38,606 bases of DNA from Betaproteobacteria bacterium (GTDB lineage Bacteria > Pseudomonadota > Gammaproteobacteria > Burkholderiales > Rhodocyclaceae). Under the pieces are notes generated by a model. The model saw only the letters and a program-made list of their open reading frames with translations. It was not told the DNA's origin and made no database searches. The stretch lies in contig JAGVUA010000113.1 in NCBI GenBank assembly GCA_019136545.1, forward strand, positions 1-38,606. The letters run 5' to 3'. This document shows, piece after piece, positions 1 to 7,610 of the stretch; the first letter of the stretch is position 1; every line of letters begins with the position of its first letter. The position numbers and the translations under genes are program-made.

Positions 1-1569
1 GCCATCATTTCCCACCCCGACGCGGGCAAGACCACGCTGACGGAAAAACTGCTGCTGTTCGCCGGCGCCATTCAGATCGCCGGTTCGGTGAAGGCGCGCA
101 AGGCCAGCCGCCACGCAACTTCCGACTGGATGGAGATCGAGAAGCAGCGCGGCATTTCGGTGGCCAGCTCGGTCATGCAGATGGAGTACCGCGACTGCGT
201 CATCAACCTGCTCGACACCCCCGGCCACCAGGACTTTTCCGAGGACACCTACCGCGTGCTCACGGCCGTGGATGCGGCGCTGATGGTGATCGACGCCGCC
301 AATGGCGTGGAAGCGCAGACGCTGCGGCTGATCGAGGTCTGCCGCGCCCGCAACACGCCCATCCTCACGTTCATCAACAAGCTCGACCGCGAGGTGCGCG
401 ATCCGCTCGACCTGCTCGACGAGATCGAGCGCACCCTGGGCATGCCCTGCGCGCCGCTGACCTGGCCGGTCGGCCAGGGCAAGAACTTCCACGGCATCTA
501 CGACCTGCGCACCGACCGCATGCGCGTCTTCCGTCCCGGCGAGGACCGGAAAAGCGACGAGGACGAAATCGTGGCCGACGCGTCAGTCCTGGCGGCGCGC
601 TTCGGCGCCGAGTGGACGACGGCCCACCACGAGATCGACCTGGTGCGCCATGCCGGCCACCCCTTCAGCCGCGCCGATTTCCTCGCCGCGCACCAGACGC
701 CGGTGTTCTTCGGTTCGGCGATCAACAACTTCGGCGTGCGCGAAGTGCTCGACGCGCTGGTCGACCTCGCCCCCGCCCCGGCGCCGCGCCAGGCACTCAA
801 GGGCAAGGCGCAGCGTGAAGTGCTTCCGGAGGAGGACGAGTTTTCCGGCGTCGTCTTCAAAATCCAGGCCAACATGGACCCGGCGCACCGCGACCGCATC
901 GCTTTCGTGCGCGTCTGCTCGGGCAGGTTCGAGCGCGGCATGCGCCTGAAGGTGCGCCGCACCGGCAAGGAGCTGCGGCCGACCGGCGTCGTCACCTTCC
1001 TGTCGCAACGGCGCGACCGCGTCGAGGAAGCTTATGCCGGCGACATCATCGGCATCATCACCCACGGCGGCCTGCAGCTCGGCGACACGGTCACCGGCGG
1101 CGAACTGCTGCAATACACCGGCCTGCCCTTCTTCGCGCCCGAGATGTTCCGCACCGTCGAGCTCGCCGACCCGATGAAGAGCAAGCAGCTCGCCAAGGGC
1201 CTGCAGGAGCTGGGCGAGGAAGGCGCCATCCAGGTGTTCAAGCCGCTGGCCGGCAGCCTGATGCTGCTCGGCGCCGTCGGCCAGCTGCAGTTCGAGGTCG
1301 TCCAGCACCGCCTGAAGACCGAATACGGCGTCGATGTGCGCCTGTCGCCGGCCAACTTCGCCGGCGCGCGCTGGATCAGCTGCGACGACGAGACGGAACT
1401 GCGCCGCTTCATGAACGCCAACGGCTCGCGCCTGGCGCTCGACGCCGCCGACACCCACGCCTACCTGATGTCCTCGCGCTACGACCTCGAACTGACGCAG
1501 GAACGCTACCCCAAGATCCGGTTCCACCCGATGCGCGAACACGCCGGACTGACGCTGCAGGGCACCTGA
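1..1569 (+). CDS. prfC: Peptide chain release factor 3 (RF3), 5' end outside window
   Basis: This is a translational GTPase that removes RF1 or RF2 from the ribosome after peptide release, acting in the cytoplasm. The frame is already open at base 1 and starts inside the P-loop: the first visible residues read AIISHPDAGKTTLTEKLL, the G1 motif of RF3. DTPGHQDF (G3) follows and then the NKLDR G4 motif with the RF3-type wording FINKLDREVRDPLDLLDEIE split by its Asp. The C-terminal domain (VGQLQFEVVQHRLKTEYGV) is also typical of RF3. Only about a dozen N-terminal residues should be missing, since 522 codons are present against about 530 in the family. The stop is TGA at 1567-1569. The next gene lies on the other strand and converges on it with a 13-bp gap. 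Family assignment is very secure. Confidence 0.97.
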   Translation, partial: AIISHPDAGKTTLTEKLLLFAGAIQIAGSVKARKASRHATSDWMEIEKQRGISVASSVMQMEYRDCVINLLDTPGHQDFSEDTYRVLTAVDAALMVIDAANGVEAQTLRLIEVCRARNTPILTFINKLDREVRDPLDLLDEIERTLGMPCAPLTWPVGQGKNFHGIYDLRTDRMRVFRPGEDRKSDEDEIVADASVLAARFGAEWTTAHHEIDLVRHAGHPFSRADFLAAHQTPVFFGSAINNFGVREVLDALVDLAPAPAPRQALKGKAQREVLPEEDEFSGVVFKIQANMDPAHRDRIAFVRVCSGRFERGMRLKVRRTGKELRPTGVVTFLSQRRDRVEEAYAGDIIGIITHGGLQLGDTVTGGELLQYTGLPFFAPEMFRTVELADPMKSKQLAKGLQELGEEGAIQVFKPLAGSLMLLGAVGQLQFEVVQHRLKTEYGVDVRLSPANFAGARWISCDDETELRRFMNANGSRLALDAADTHAYLMSSRYDLELTQERYPKIRFHPMREHAGLTLQGT

Positions 1570-1582
1570 CGCGAGGCGTCCT

Positions 1583-2395
1583 TCAATCCTCGTCGGGGTC
1601 TGCCGACGACAGCGCTTCGAGCTTTTCCGGCCCGATGTCGAGATGAGCCTCGGCGAGCGGCGCCCAAAGCGGCCACTCCTCGCCGGGGCCGTCGCGCAGA
1701 CGACGGGCCACGGCGATGAACGCGGCCAGCGCGGCGGCGGGTGACGGTTCGCTGGCGGCGGCGGGCTTGTGGTGGATGGCCACCGCCGCGGCGACGTCGG
1801 GCGGCAGCTTCCAGTTGCGTGCGACCAAGGCGCCGACGGCGGCGTGCTCGGCGCCGGTGGTGGCGTCGAGACGTTGCGCGGCGATATCGAGCGTCAGGTC
1901 GGCGGTCTCGAACATGCCGGCGTGCTCCGGAAATCGGCGCAGCACGATGGCGATGCCGACATCATGAACCAGCGCGGCCAGATAGGCGAGGTCGGCAAAG
2001 CCGCGAACGCGGCTGACGCGGGCGGCGCGATACGCGTTATCGGCGGCGGCGGCGGATGCCGACCAGACCCGTTCGACGGCGCGCGGCGCGATGCCCGCCG
2101 TTTGCGCGCGCAGGGCATGGCTGGCGACCACCGCCATGGTGCGGGTGCGGCCGAGGACGGTGATCGCGGCTTTCACCGAGCGCACCGGCGTGCGCGTGCG
2201 AAACACCGGCGAATTGGCCACGCGCATGAATTCGCCGGTCAGCGCCGGCTCCTGGCCGATCGCGGCGGCCAGCGCTCCCGGGCCGGCGTTGTCGTCCGTC
2301 GCCAGCGCTTGCAGGCGGAGCAGCGTCGCGCTCGGCGCCGGCAGCTTGACGCCGCTGGCCAGCACCGCATCGAGTCGTGGATCGCGTTCGGACAT
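1583..2395 (-). CDS. HDOD domain protein
   Basis: A 270-residue single-domain HDOD protein. HDOD domains are non-catalytic or weakly catalytic relatives of HD phosphohydrolases and usually work as output or scaffold modules in bacterial signalling. The N-terminal part shows the family pattern LPAPSATLLRLQALATDD, then LTGEFMRVANSPVFRTRTPV and the helix SVKAAITVLGRTRTMAVV. Unlike many HDOD proteins, it keeps an HD-type pair (LVHDVG around residues 141-146) and a later HH in AIHHKP. The ATG at 2393-2395 has no Shine-Dalgarno sequence. A TAGAAT hexamer lies nine bases upstream, so the mRNA may be nearly leaderless. It converges with prfC. The signal it answers to cannot be read from the sequence. 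A second HDOD protein lies at 31053-33017. Confidence 0.88.
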   Translation of the reverse strand: MSERDPRLDAVLASGVKLPAPSATLLRLQALATDDNAGPGALAAAIGQEPALTGEFMRVANSPVFRTRTPVRSVKAAITVLGRTRTMAVVASHALRAQTAGIAPRAVERVWSASAAAADNAYRAARVSRVRGFADLAYLAALVHDVGIAIVLRRFPEHAGMFETADLTLDIAAQRLDATTGAEHAAVGALVARNWKLPPDVAAAVAIHHKPAAASEPSPAAALAAFIAVARRLRDGPGEEWPLWAPLAEAHLDIGPEKLEALSSADPDED

Positions 2396-2404
2396 GGTGG
2401 GCCG

Positions 2405-2410
2405 ATTCTA
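2405..2410 (-). promoter_or_regulatory. -10-like hexamer TAGAAT, near-leaderless HDOD gene
   Basis: On the minus strand TAGAAT lies nine bases before the ATG at 2395. Transcription usually starts about seven bases after a -10 element, so the 5' leader would be only a base or two. No Shine-Dalgarno sequence is present. No convincing -35 was seen. Confidence 0.4.
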
Positions 2411-2436
2411 GTCGACGCGGTTTTTCGGCAGCGCGG

Positions 2437-2460
2437 CGGCGTACCGCCACGCCTGACTTT
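2437..2460 (-). repeat. 24-bp dispersed repeat, copy 1
   Basis: Intergenic, between the HDOD gene start and the flavodoxin-like gene stop. Read on the minus strand: AAAGTCAG, GCGT, GGCG, GTA, CGCCG. It matches the element found 12 times in the window. Confidence 0.85.
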
Positions 2461-2469
2461 CGGCAAGCC

Positions 2470-2961
2470 TCAAAACACGCCCATGGCCAAGCCGGCCGCC
2501 AGCGTCGCGCCGAGTTCGGCGCAGCGGGCCAGGTCCCCGGCACCGATCTGCTTGGGAGCAAGGATCGCCTCGGGCGTCTGGGCGTTGGTACGAACGATCA
2601 GCGCCGGCGCCACCGCCTTGAGGCGCCAGCCGGTGGCGATGCGGGCAATCTGGCGCGCGGCGTTCTCGCCATCGCTGCCGGCGCAGATCAAAGTACCGTA
2701 AGGCCGGCCGTTGATGCGGTCGAGGCAGGCGTAATAGCTGCGATCGAAGAAATCCTTGAGCATGCCCGACATTGCCGCAAGGTTTTCCGGCGTGGCGAAC
2801 AGGTAGCCGTCGGCGGCCAGCACATCGTCGCCACCGGCGGCGGCGGCATGCAGCAGCCGCGTGGCCACGGCCGGCTCGCCGGCAGCGCCGGCGGCTGCGG
2901 CTTCGGCCATCCGGCGGGTGCCGCCGGTCAAGGAATGATGGACGATCAGCAGCGTCTTCAC
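2470..2961 (-). CDS. Flavodoxin-like / NADPH-dependent FMN reductase family protein
   Basis: A 163-residue protein with a flavodoxin fold. The N-terminus, VKTLLIVHHSLTGGTRRMAE, has the first beta strand followed by the FMN phosphate loop (S-L-T-G-G-T). A later segment, GYLFATPENLAAMSGMLKDF, matches the second FMN-contacting loop of flavodoxin-like oxidoreductases (usually P-x-Y-x-G-x-x). The start chosen is the GTG at 2961, with the strong ribosome site AGGGGGAA just upstream. A longer frame reaching 3057 would overlap the yaeQ gene and adds non-homologous residues. It lies 28 bp after the YaeQ gene on the same strand, so the two probably form one transcript. The substrate and electron partner are unknown. 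Confidence 0.85.
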   Translation of the reverse strand: MKTLLIVHHSLTGGTRRMAEAAAAGAAGEPAVATRLLHAAAAGGDDVLAADGYLFATPENLAAMSGMLKDFFDRSYYACLDRINGRPYGTLICAGSDGENAARQIARIATGWRLKAVAPALIVRTNAQTPEAILAPKQIGAGDLARCAELGATLAAGLAMGVF

Positions 2962-2989
2962 CTGCCGTTCCCCCTCGTGGCGCGGTCGG

Positions 2990-3553
2990 TCATCGGCCCG
3001 GCAATCCGGCACGCTGGCCCTGCCGGATCTCGGGAACGACATGCAGCGTCGTCCCATCCACGTCGAGCCAGAGTTCGCCTTCCTGGAGGGTGCAACTGAT
3101 CTGCATGGTCCGCGCCACCCGCGCCGCCAGCGCCTGGGTGGCTTCGGCCGGCAGGTCGACGACCGTCAGCTTCGCCTGCTTGCGCAGTTGCGCTTCGTTC
3201 TGCTCCCACCAGGTTCGCGCGACCCTGCCGCCATAAGTAAGCGCTAACACTTGCTCGGCCCGACCGCAGGCGCGCCGCAAGCGCCGCTCGTCCGGCAAGC
3301 CGACTTCGATCCAGTCGACCACTTCGCCGGTCAGGCCGCGTCGCCACAGATCCGGTTCGTCGTCGGTCGACAACCCCCGGCCGAATTCCAGCGCGTCGTC
3401 GGCCGACAAGGCAAAAGCGATCAAGCGCACCATCATGCGCTCGTCGGTTTCCGAAGGATGCCGCGCCAGCGTCAGCGCATGGGTCTGGAAATAGCCGCGG
3501 TCCAGATCGGAAACCTGTAAATCCGCCTTGAAGATCGTCGCTTTAAGTGCCAT
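2990..3553 (-). CDS. yaeQ: YaeQ family protein
   Basis: A 187-residue YaeQ-family protein. The family has a PD-(D/E)XK nuclease-like fold. E. coli YaeQ was once linked to RfaH suppression, but its molecular role is not established. The start MALKATIFKADLQVSDLDR and the following HALTLARHPSETDERMMVRL, in which the conserved E and D lie, are diagnostic. The later segments GLSTDDEPDLWRRGLTG and WIEVGLPDERRLRRACGRA carry the conserved acidic residues and match the family length of about 180. It is the first gene of a probable two-gene leftward unit with the flavodoxin-like gene. The ATG at 3553 has no clear Shine-Dalgarno sequence. Family assignment is firm and function is not. Confidence 0.9.
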   Translation of the reverse strand: MALKATIFKADLQVSDLDRGYFQTHALTLARHPSETDERMMVRLIAFALSADDALEFGRGLSTDDEPDLWRRGLTGEVVDWIEVGLPDERRLRRACGRAEQVLALTYGGRVARTWWEQNEAQLRKQAKLTVVDLPAEATQALAARVARTMQISCTLQEGELWLDVDGTTLHVVPEIRQGQRAGLPGR

Positions 3554-3715
3554 TTGACGCCAATAATTAACGAGTTACCGGAATTCGGCCCTAGAGGTGC
3601 ACCTGAAACAATCTGTTGCAAATGACGCCCTGAACTTTTACCGACGGTCGCCGTCATAGTAACCGTGTCGAGTACGAATCGTTCGACAAGGCAACGCAAA
3701 GGACTTGAAATTTCA

Positions 3716-3775
3716 ATGCAGAACCCCATTATCGAGAGGTTTCTAGCCGATTCGCGCCGTTATCTAGGCGCTTAA
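3716..3775 (+). CDS. Possible 19-residue peptide ORF
   Basis: A short frame that reads MQNPIIERFLADSRRYLGA and stops at TAA. AAAGGA about a dozen bases upstream could act as a ribosome site. It lies ahead of a C-rich tract and a terminator-like palindrome, so it could be a leader peptide or part of a small RNA. Evidence is only the start context and the position. There is no homology I can recognise. Confidence 0.25.
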   Translation: MQNPIIERFLADSRRYLGA

Positions 3776-3842
3776 GATCGGCAAAACAGGCAGCGTTTAC
3801 GATCCCCATCGGTGGCTGGTCCCCCTCCTCCCCCAGTCACCC

Positions 3843-3868
3843 GAAGGCCCCGGCATGCCGGGGCCTTC
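3843..3868 (+). terminator. Perfect 26-bp palindrome, terminator-like hairpin
   Basis: GAAGGCCCCGG, CATG, CCGGGGCCTTC form an uninterrupted 26-bp palindrome. As RNA the stem would be 11 bp with a four-base loop, followed by the weakly T-rich TTCGTCATTA. It lacks a proper T-tract, so termination may be inefficient. The symmetric DNA could also bind a dimeric protein. Confidence 0.5.
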
Positions 3869-3896
3869 GTCATTACAGGAAGAGCTGGAGCATCTC

Positions 3897-4091
3897 ATGG
3901 CCCAACAGAGCATGAGCCTGATCGACGTCCTCAGGCCCCCCGTCAATCGCTGGCTGGTCGAACTCGCCAGATCCAAATCCGCCCCGCCGACAGGCGTGCG
4001 CGTCATCCGGTTCGGCAACGGCGATGAAGAGGAACTCGATCTCCCGGAGACCGGCTCGCCGCGCAAGTCGCGGCAGAAACTCGCAGGCTAG
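3897..4091 (+). CDS. Hypothetical 64-residue protein
   Basis: A small protein that I do not recognise. The chosen ATG at 3897 gives MAQQSMSLIDVLRPPVNRWL as its start. A longer frame from 3855 would begin inside the palindrome. GGAAGAG and GGAG lie 10-20 bases upstream and could serve as the ribosome site. The middle has a basic, helix-prone part (LVELARSKSAPPTGVRVIRF). It is followed by a strongly acidic stretch, GDEEELDLPE, and a basic tail, SPRKSRQKLAG. There is no signal peptide or membrane segment. It is followed after 95 bp by the M48 protease gene on the same strand. Codon use resembles neighbouring genes, which supports it being real. Confidence 0.55.
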   Translation: MAQQSMSLIDVLRPPVNRWLVELARSKSAPPTGVRVIRFGNGDEEELDLPETGSPRKSRQKLAG

Positions 4092-4186
4092 CGCCCAGGC
4101 GGCGCTCCTGTTACGCTTGCCGAAGCCGGCGGCCGGCAAAGCCGCCCGGGCCTGGTCGCGGCATGTTTCACTTCGGACAATTGTTT

Positions 4187-5710
4187 ATGAATCAAGCGAT
4201 TGACAGGATATCGTTCCTACGCCCCCGGCGGCTGCTGGCCTTGCTGGCGGCAGCAGTCCTTGCCGCGGGCTGCGGCACCTCCGTCGTCAACCCCGTCACC
4301 GGCCGCGCCGAGCGAACGGTGATGGACGAAAAGGATGAAATCGCCGAAGGCCGCAAGGCCCACGAGAGCACCCTGAAGGAATACGGCGTGGTCAACAACC
4401 CGCGCCTGCAAGCCTATGTGAACGACGTCGGCCAACGCCTGGCCAAGCAGTCGCACCGCGCCAATCTCACCTGGACATTCACGGTGCTGGATTCGCCGGA
4501 GATCAATGCCTTCGCCCTGCCTGGCGGTTACGTCTATGTCACGCGGGGCATCATGGCCTATCTCGACAGCGAGGCCGAGCTGGCAGGCGTCATCGGTCAC
4601 GAAATCGGCCATGTCACCGCCCGGCACAGCGCCCAGCGCGCCACCCGGGCGCAGAACGCCGGCTTCGGCGTCATCGCCGCCACGGTGCTCGGTGCCGTGC
4701 TCGAGGCCCAAGGCCTGCCCGGCGCCGGGGACGTGGCCAGCCAGGTTTCGCAGGGTGTCGCCGCCGGCTATGTCGCATCGTACAGCCGCGACCAGGAATC
4801 GCAGGCCGACGAACTCGGCGCCGAATACCTGGCGCGCAACCAGTACAACCCGCAGAACATGGTCGACGTGATCGCGGTGCTCAAGAACCAGGAACGCTAT
4901 GCCGCCGAACAGGCCAAGGCCGAAGGACGCGCCGCTCCCGGCAGCGCCAACTGGTTGTCTTCGCACCCCAGCAACGATCAGCGCTTGGCCGACATCAAGC
5001 GCATCGCCGCGAAGTACCAGGGCAGTTACGCCGACGACGGGCGGGCGCGTTACCAGCAGGCCATCGAGGGCATGGCGTTCGGCGAGAGCCGGGAGCAGGG
5101 TGTCACGCGCGGTCGCAACTTCTATCACGAGGAACTCGGCATCGCCCTGACGGCGCCGCAAGGCTGGAAGGTGGACAACACCCCGGAAGCCATCGTCGTC
5201 GCCAGCAGCAACGGCGATGCCGCCCTGGTGATCAAGCTGATTCCGCCCCAGGCCGGCACCACCCACGAAGAGATCATCAAGAACACGCTGCATCCGGTCG
5301 ATGGCCGCGCCCAGCCGCGCAGCGTGAACGGGCTGGCGGCGACCCATTTCGCCGGCGTGGTGCGCAATTCGAAAGGCCAGCAGGCCAACGCCCGCGTCAC
5401 GATCGTCACGGGCCCCAACAACCGCCACTACCTGCTTCAGTACGCGGCGCGCAACGCCGCCGCCTTGCAGCAGGCGCTCGCCCAGATGGGCGAAGCGGAA
5501 GCCTCGTTCCGGCCGCTCAGCGCGGCTGAGCGCCAGGCCGCCCGCCCCTGGACCGTCCGCATCGTGCCGATGCCGGCCGGCGGCTTCGCCGAACTGGCGC
5601 GCCGTTCGCCGCTGACGTCGATGGCCGAGCAGCAGCTCCGACTGATGAACGGCGCCTACGACGGCGCCGCCGCGCCCAGCCCGGGCCAGCGCGTCAAAAT
5701 CGTGCAATGA
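4187..5710 (+). CDS. M48 family metalloprotease, lipoprotein (BepA/YggG-like)
   Basis: A 507-residue zinc protease that probably acts in the periplasm, anchored to a membrane by lipid. From the ATG at 4187 the protein has a basic N-region, a hydrophobic stretch and a lipobox LAAGC, with Cys29 as the lipidation site. The zinc motif is HEIGH at residues 138-142. The third ligand is probably the Glu in SRDQESQADELG. The sequence around it (SEAELAGVIGHEIGHVTARH) matches M48 proteases of the BepA/LoiP type, which handle outer-membrane protein assembly. The C-terminal third is a separate domain ending in a LysM-like stretch (RIVPMPAGGFAELARRS). An upstream ATG at 4163 would give a poor signal peptide. 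It converges with tpx. Confidence 0.9.
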   Translation: MNQAIDRISFLRPRRLLALLAAAVLAAGCGTSVVNPVTGRAERTVMDEKDEIAEGRKAHESTLKEYGVVNNPRLQAYVNDVGQRLAKQSHRANLTWTFTVLDSPEINAFALPGGYVYVTRGIMAYLDSEAELAGVIGHEIGHVTARHSAQRATRAQNAGFGVIAATVLGAVLEAQGLPGAGDVASQVSQGVAAGYVASYSRDQESQADELGAEYLARNQYNPQNMVDVIAVLKNQERYAAEQAKAEGRAAPGSANWLSSHPSNDQRLADIKRIAAKYQGSYADDGRARYQQAIEGMAFGESREQGVTRGRNFYHEELGIALTAPQGWKVDNTPEAIVVASSNGDAALVIKLIPPQAGTTHEEIIKNTLHPVDGRAQPRSVNGLAATHFAGVVRNSKGQQANARVTIVTGPNNRHYLLQYAARNAAALQQALAQMGEAEASFRPLSAAERQAARPWTVRIVPMPAGGFAELARRSPLTSMAEQQLRLMNGAYDGAAAPSPGQRVKIVQ

Positions 5711-5718
5711 ACAAGGGG

Positions 5719-5739
5719 CTGGGGGCAAGTCGCCCCCGG
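5719..5739 (+). terminator. GC-rich hairpin after M48 protease gene
   Basis: GGGGGC, AAGTC, GCCCCC form a 6-bp perfect stem, extendable by a T-G wobble and a C-G pair, just after the stop codon. It lies between two converging genes. No T-tract follows, so this is a weak terminator candidate. Confidence 0.35.
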
Positions 5740-5756
5740 CGTTCCGGGCATGGCCG

Positions 5757-5780
5757 AAAGTCAGTGGCGGCGGCACGCCG
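5757..5780 (+). repeat. 24-bp dispersed repeat, copy 2
   Basis: Intergenic, between the convergent M48 protease gene and tpx. Reads AAAGTCAG, TGGC, GGCG, GCA, CGCCG. Confidence 0.85.
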
Positions 5781-5827
5781 CCGCGTTCGTTGCGCCGCTT
5801 GTTTCTACGGATTCTACGCCAACGGTC

Positions 5828-6328
5828 CTACGCCAGCGCCTTCAGCGCCGCCGCGTAGTCGGGTTCCTGCTTGATTTCGGGAACCAGTTCCGAGTAGATC
5901 ACCTTGTCGTTCTCGTCGACCACCACCACGGCGCGCGCCGTAACGCCGGCCAAGGGGCCGCTGACGATCTCGACGCCGTAGTTCTTCATGAACTCGCGGC
6001 CGCGCATGGTGGACAGATGCGCGACGTTCTTCAGCCCTTCGGTCGCGCAGAAGCGGCCGGCGGCGAACGGCAGATCGGCCGAAACGACCAGCACGACCGT
6101 ATTGTTCATCTTGGCGGCTTCCTCATTGAACTTGCGCGTCGAGGTCGCGCAGACCGGCGTGTCGAGACTGGGCACGATGTTGAGCAACTTGCGCTTGCCG
6201 GCGTAGGTCTTCAGCGTGGCCTGGCTGAGGTCGCCCGCCACCAGCGAGAAATCGGGCGCCGACGCGCCCGCCTTGGGAAAATTGCCGGAAACTTCAATGG
6301 GATTGCCGCCGAGGGTCACGGTGGTCAT
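5828..6328 (-). CDS. tpx: Thiol peroxidase, 2-Cys peroxiredoxin (Tpx)
   Basis: A 166-residue atypical 2-Cys peroxiredoxin that reduces hydrogen peroxide and alkyl hydroperoxides using thioredoxin. The peroxidatic cysteine is Cys60 in [19 protein letters not shown]. The resolving cysteine is Cys94 in [12 protein letters not shown]. These match Cys61 and Cys95 of E. coli Tpx. The start is the ATG at 6328, preceded by GGAG with good spacing. A longer open frame upstream has no family similarity and was not used. The gene is monocistronic, convergent with the M48 protease and divergent from the hydrolase at 6475. I saw no clear OxyR site in the 146-bp upstream gap. Confidence 0.97.
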   Translation of the reverse strand: MTTVTLGGNPIEVSGNFPKAGASAPDFSLVAGDLSQATLKTYAGKRKLLNIVPSLDTPVCATSTRKFNEEAAKMNNTVVLVVSADLPFAAGRFCATEGLKNVAHLSTMRGREFMKNYGVEIVSGPLAGVTARAVVVVDENDKVIYSELVPEIKQEPDYAAALKALA

Positions 6329-6461
6329 GGATCGAACTCCTATCGTTTTGTTGGGAACGGTGCTTTCTTCGAATTTTCGATGATGCGCCATATCGAGGGC
6401 GCTGTCATACTTTGCCACAGGCGGGCATGCATCGGCAAGTTCGGTCATCCCGACTCGTCTG

Positions 6462-6467
6462 TAGAAT
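6462..6467 (+). promoter_or_regulatory. -10-like TAGAAT, leaderless start of MBL hydrolase
   Basis: TAGAAT lies exactly seven bases before the ATG at 6475, where the transcription start would coincide with the start codon. No Shine-Dalgarno sequence is present. The -35 region is unconvincing. Confidence 0.45.
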
Positions 6468-6474
6468 GGGCGCC

Positions 6475-7113
6475 ATGGACTATCACATCATCCCCGTCAC
6501 CGCCTTCGCCCAGAATTGCACGCTGCTCTGGTGCGAGGAAACCCGACAGGCCGCCGTCGTCGATCCCGGCGGCGACCTCGACCGCATCACCGCTGCCGCC
6601 GCCCAGCGCGGCGTGAGTATCGTCAAGGTGCTCTTGACCCACGGCCACATCGACCATGCCGGCGGCACGGCGGCGCTGTCGAGCCAATTGTCGGTGCCGG
6701 TCGAAGGACCGCAGCGCGAAGACGAGTACTGGATCCGGCAGTTGCCCGAGCAGGGCCGGGCTTTCGGTTTTCCCGCCTGCGAAGCGTTCACGCCGGACCG
6801 CTGGCTGGACCAGGGCGACACGGTGGCCTTCGGCAATGTCGTCCTGGAAGTGCTGCACACGCCGGGCCACACGCCGGGCCACATTGCTTTTTTCCACCGG
6901 CCTTCGAAGCTGGCGCTGGTCGGCGACGTACTGTTCGCCGGCTCGATCGGCCGTACCGATTTTCCCCGCGGCGACTACGATACCTTGATCCGGTCGATCC
7001 GCAGCAAGCTCTGGCCGCTGGGCAATGACGTCGAGTTCATCCCCGGCCACGGGCCGATGTCGACCTTCGGCGAGGAACGGCGCAGCAACCCGTTCGTCGC
7101 CGACGGCGCGTAG
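6475..7113 (+). CDS. MBL-fold metallohydrolase (glyoxalase II-like)
   Basis: A 212-residue metallo-beta-lactamase-fold hydrolase of the YcbL/GloC type. Members hydrolyse thioesters such as S-lactoylglutathione, but the substrate here is not proven. The metal-binding motif is [23 protein letters not shown] supplies the next histidine, [14 protein letters not shown] the bridging aspartate, and [14 protein letters not shown] the last histidine. The whole set is intact. The start is the ATG at 6475, giving [19 protein letters not shown], the usual N-terminus of this subfamily. Another ATG at 6466 overlaps the TAGAAT hexamer and is less likely. The mRNA may be leaderless. It is a single gene, followed by the convergent mscL. 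Confidence 0.93.
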   Translation: MDYHIIPVTAFAQNCTLLWCEETRQAAVVDPGGDLDRITAAAAQRGVSIVKVLLTHGHIDHAGGTAALSSQLSVPVEGPQREDEYWIRQLPEQGRAFGFPACEAFTPDRWLDQGDTVAFGNVVLEVLHTPGHTPGHIAFFHRPSKLALVGDVLFAGSIGRTDFPRGDYDTLIRSIRSKLWPLGNDVEFIPGHGPMSTFGEERRSNPFVADGA

Positions 7114-7118
7114 CGGAA

Positions 7119-7541
7119 CTACTTCTTCAGCGCGTCCCTGATCTCGCGCAGCAGCACGACGTCTTCGGGCGTCGGCGGCGGTTCGGCCGGCGCAGCGGCG
7201 GCTTCCTCGCGCTTCAGGCGGTTCATCTGCTTGACCATGATGAAAATGATGAACGCCAGGATGATGAAGTTGAGCAGGATGGTGATGAAGCTGCCGTAGG
7301 CGAACACCGCGCCGGCTTTCTTGGCCTCGGCCAGCGTGGTGGCCGTCTGGCCGGCCAGAGGAATGAAGTAATTGTTGAAGTCGAGCCCGCCGAAAATCTT
7401 GCCGACGACGGGCATGATCAGGTCGCCGACGATCGAATCGACGATCTTGCCGAACGCGCCGCCGATGATCACGCCGACGGCGAGGTCCATGACGTTGCCC
7501 TTGACCGCAAACTCCTTGAACTCCTGAACGAAACCACTCAT
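7119..7541 (-). CDS. mscL: Large-conductance mechanosensitive channel
   Basis: A 140-residue inner-membrane channel that opens when membrane tension rises and releases solutes during hypo-osmotic shock. The N-terminal amphipathic helix and TM1 are seen in [20 protein letters not shown] and [20 protein letters not shown], with the conserved [13 protein letters not shown] gate. TM2 is [20 protein letters not shown]. The basic-acidic C-terminal bundle ends in REIRDALKK. The start chosen is the ATG at 7541, with GGGAG eight bases upstream. A TTG one codon earlier is possible but unlikely. The gene lies convergent to the MBL hydrolase with a 5-bp gap. Family length is about 136, so it is complete. 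Confidence 0.97.
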   Translation of the reverse strand: MSGFVQEFKEFAVKGNVMDLAVGVIIGGAFGKIVDSIVGDLIMPVVGKIFGGLDFNNYFIPLAGQTATTLAEAKKAGAVFAYGSFITILLNFIILAFIIFIMVKQMNRLKREEAAAAPAEPPPTPEDVVLLREIRDALKK

Positions 7542-7610
7542 CAATATTCTCCCATGCTGTTTTTGTTACGCTGCTCACTCTAGCAAACATCATGGAAGAA
7601 TTTGTGTGCC

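Larger units (their letters stand above)
3554..3896. other. Sparse intergenic region with possible small transcript
   Basis: A 343-bp gap, noticeably more AT-rich than its flanks, between the divergent yaeQ gene and a small rightward gene. It holds a short reading frame (3716-3775), a C-rich tract CCCCCTCCTCCCCC at 3821-3834 that could pair with Shine-Dalgarno sequences, and a perfect palindrome at 3843-3868. No recognised RNA family was identified. Confidence 0.5.

Noticed and set aside
4163-4186. An earlier ATG for the M48 protease
   Set aside because: It would put eight residues before the signal peptide. The ATG at 4187 gives a normal lipoprotein signal.
6329-6448. A longer N-terminus for Tpx
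   Set aside because: The added 40 residues are not part of the family, and the ATG at 6328 has a proper GGAG and matches the known Tpx length.
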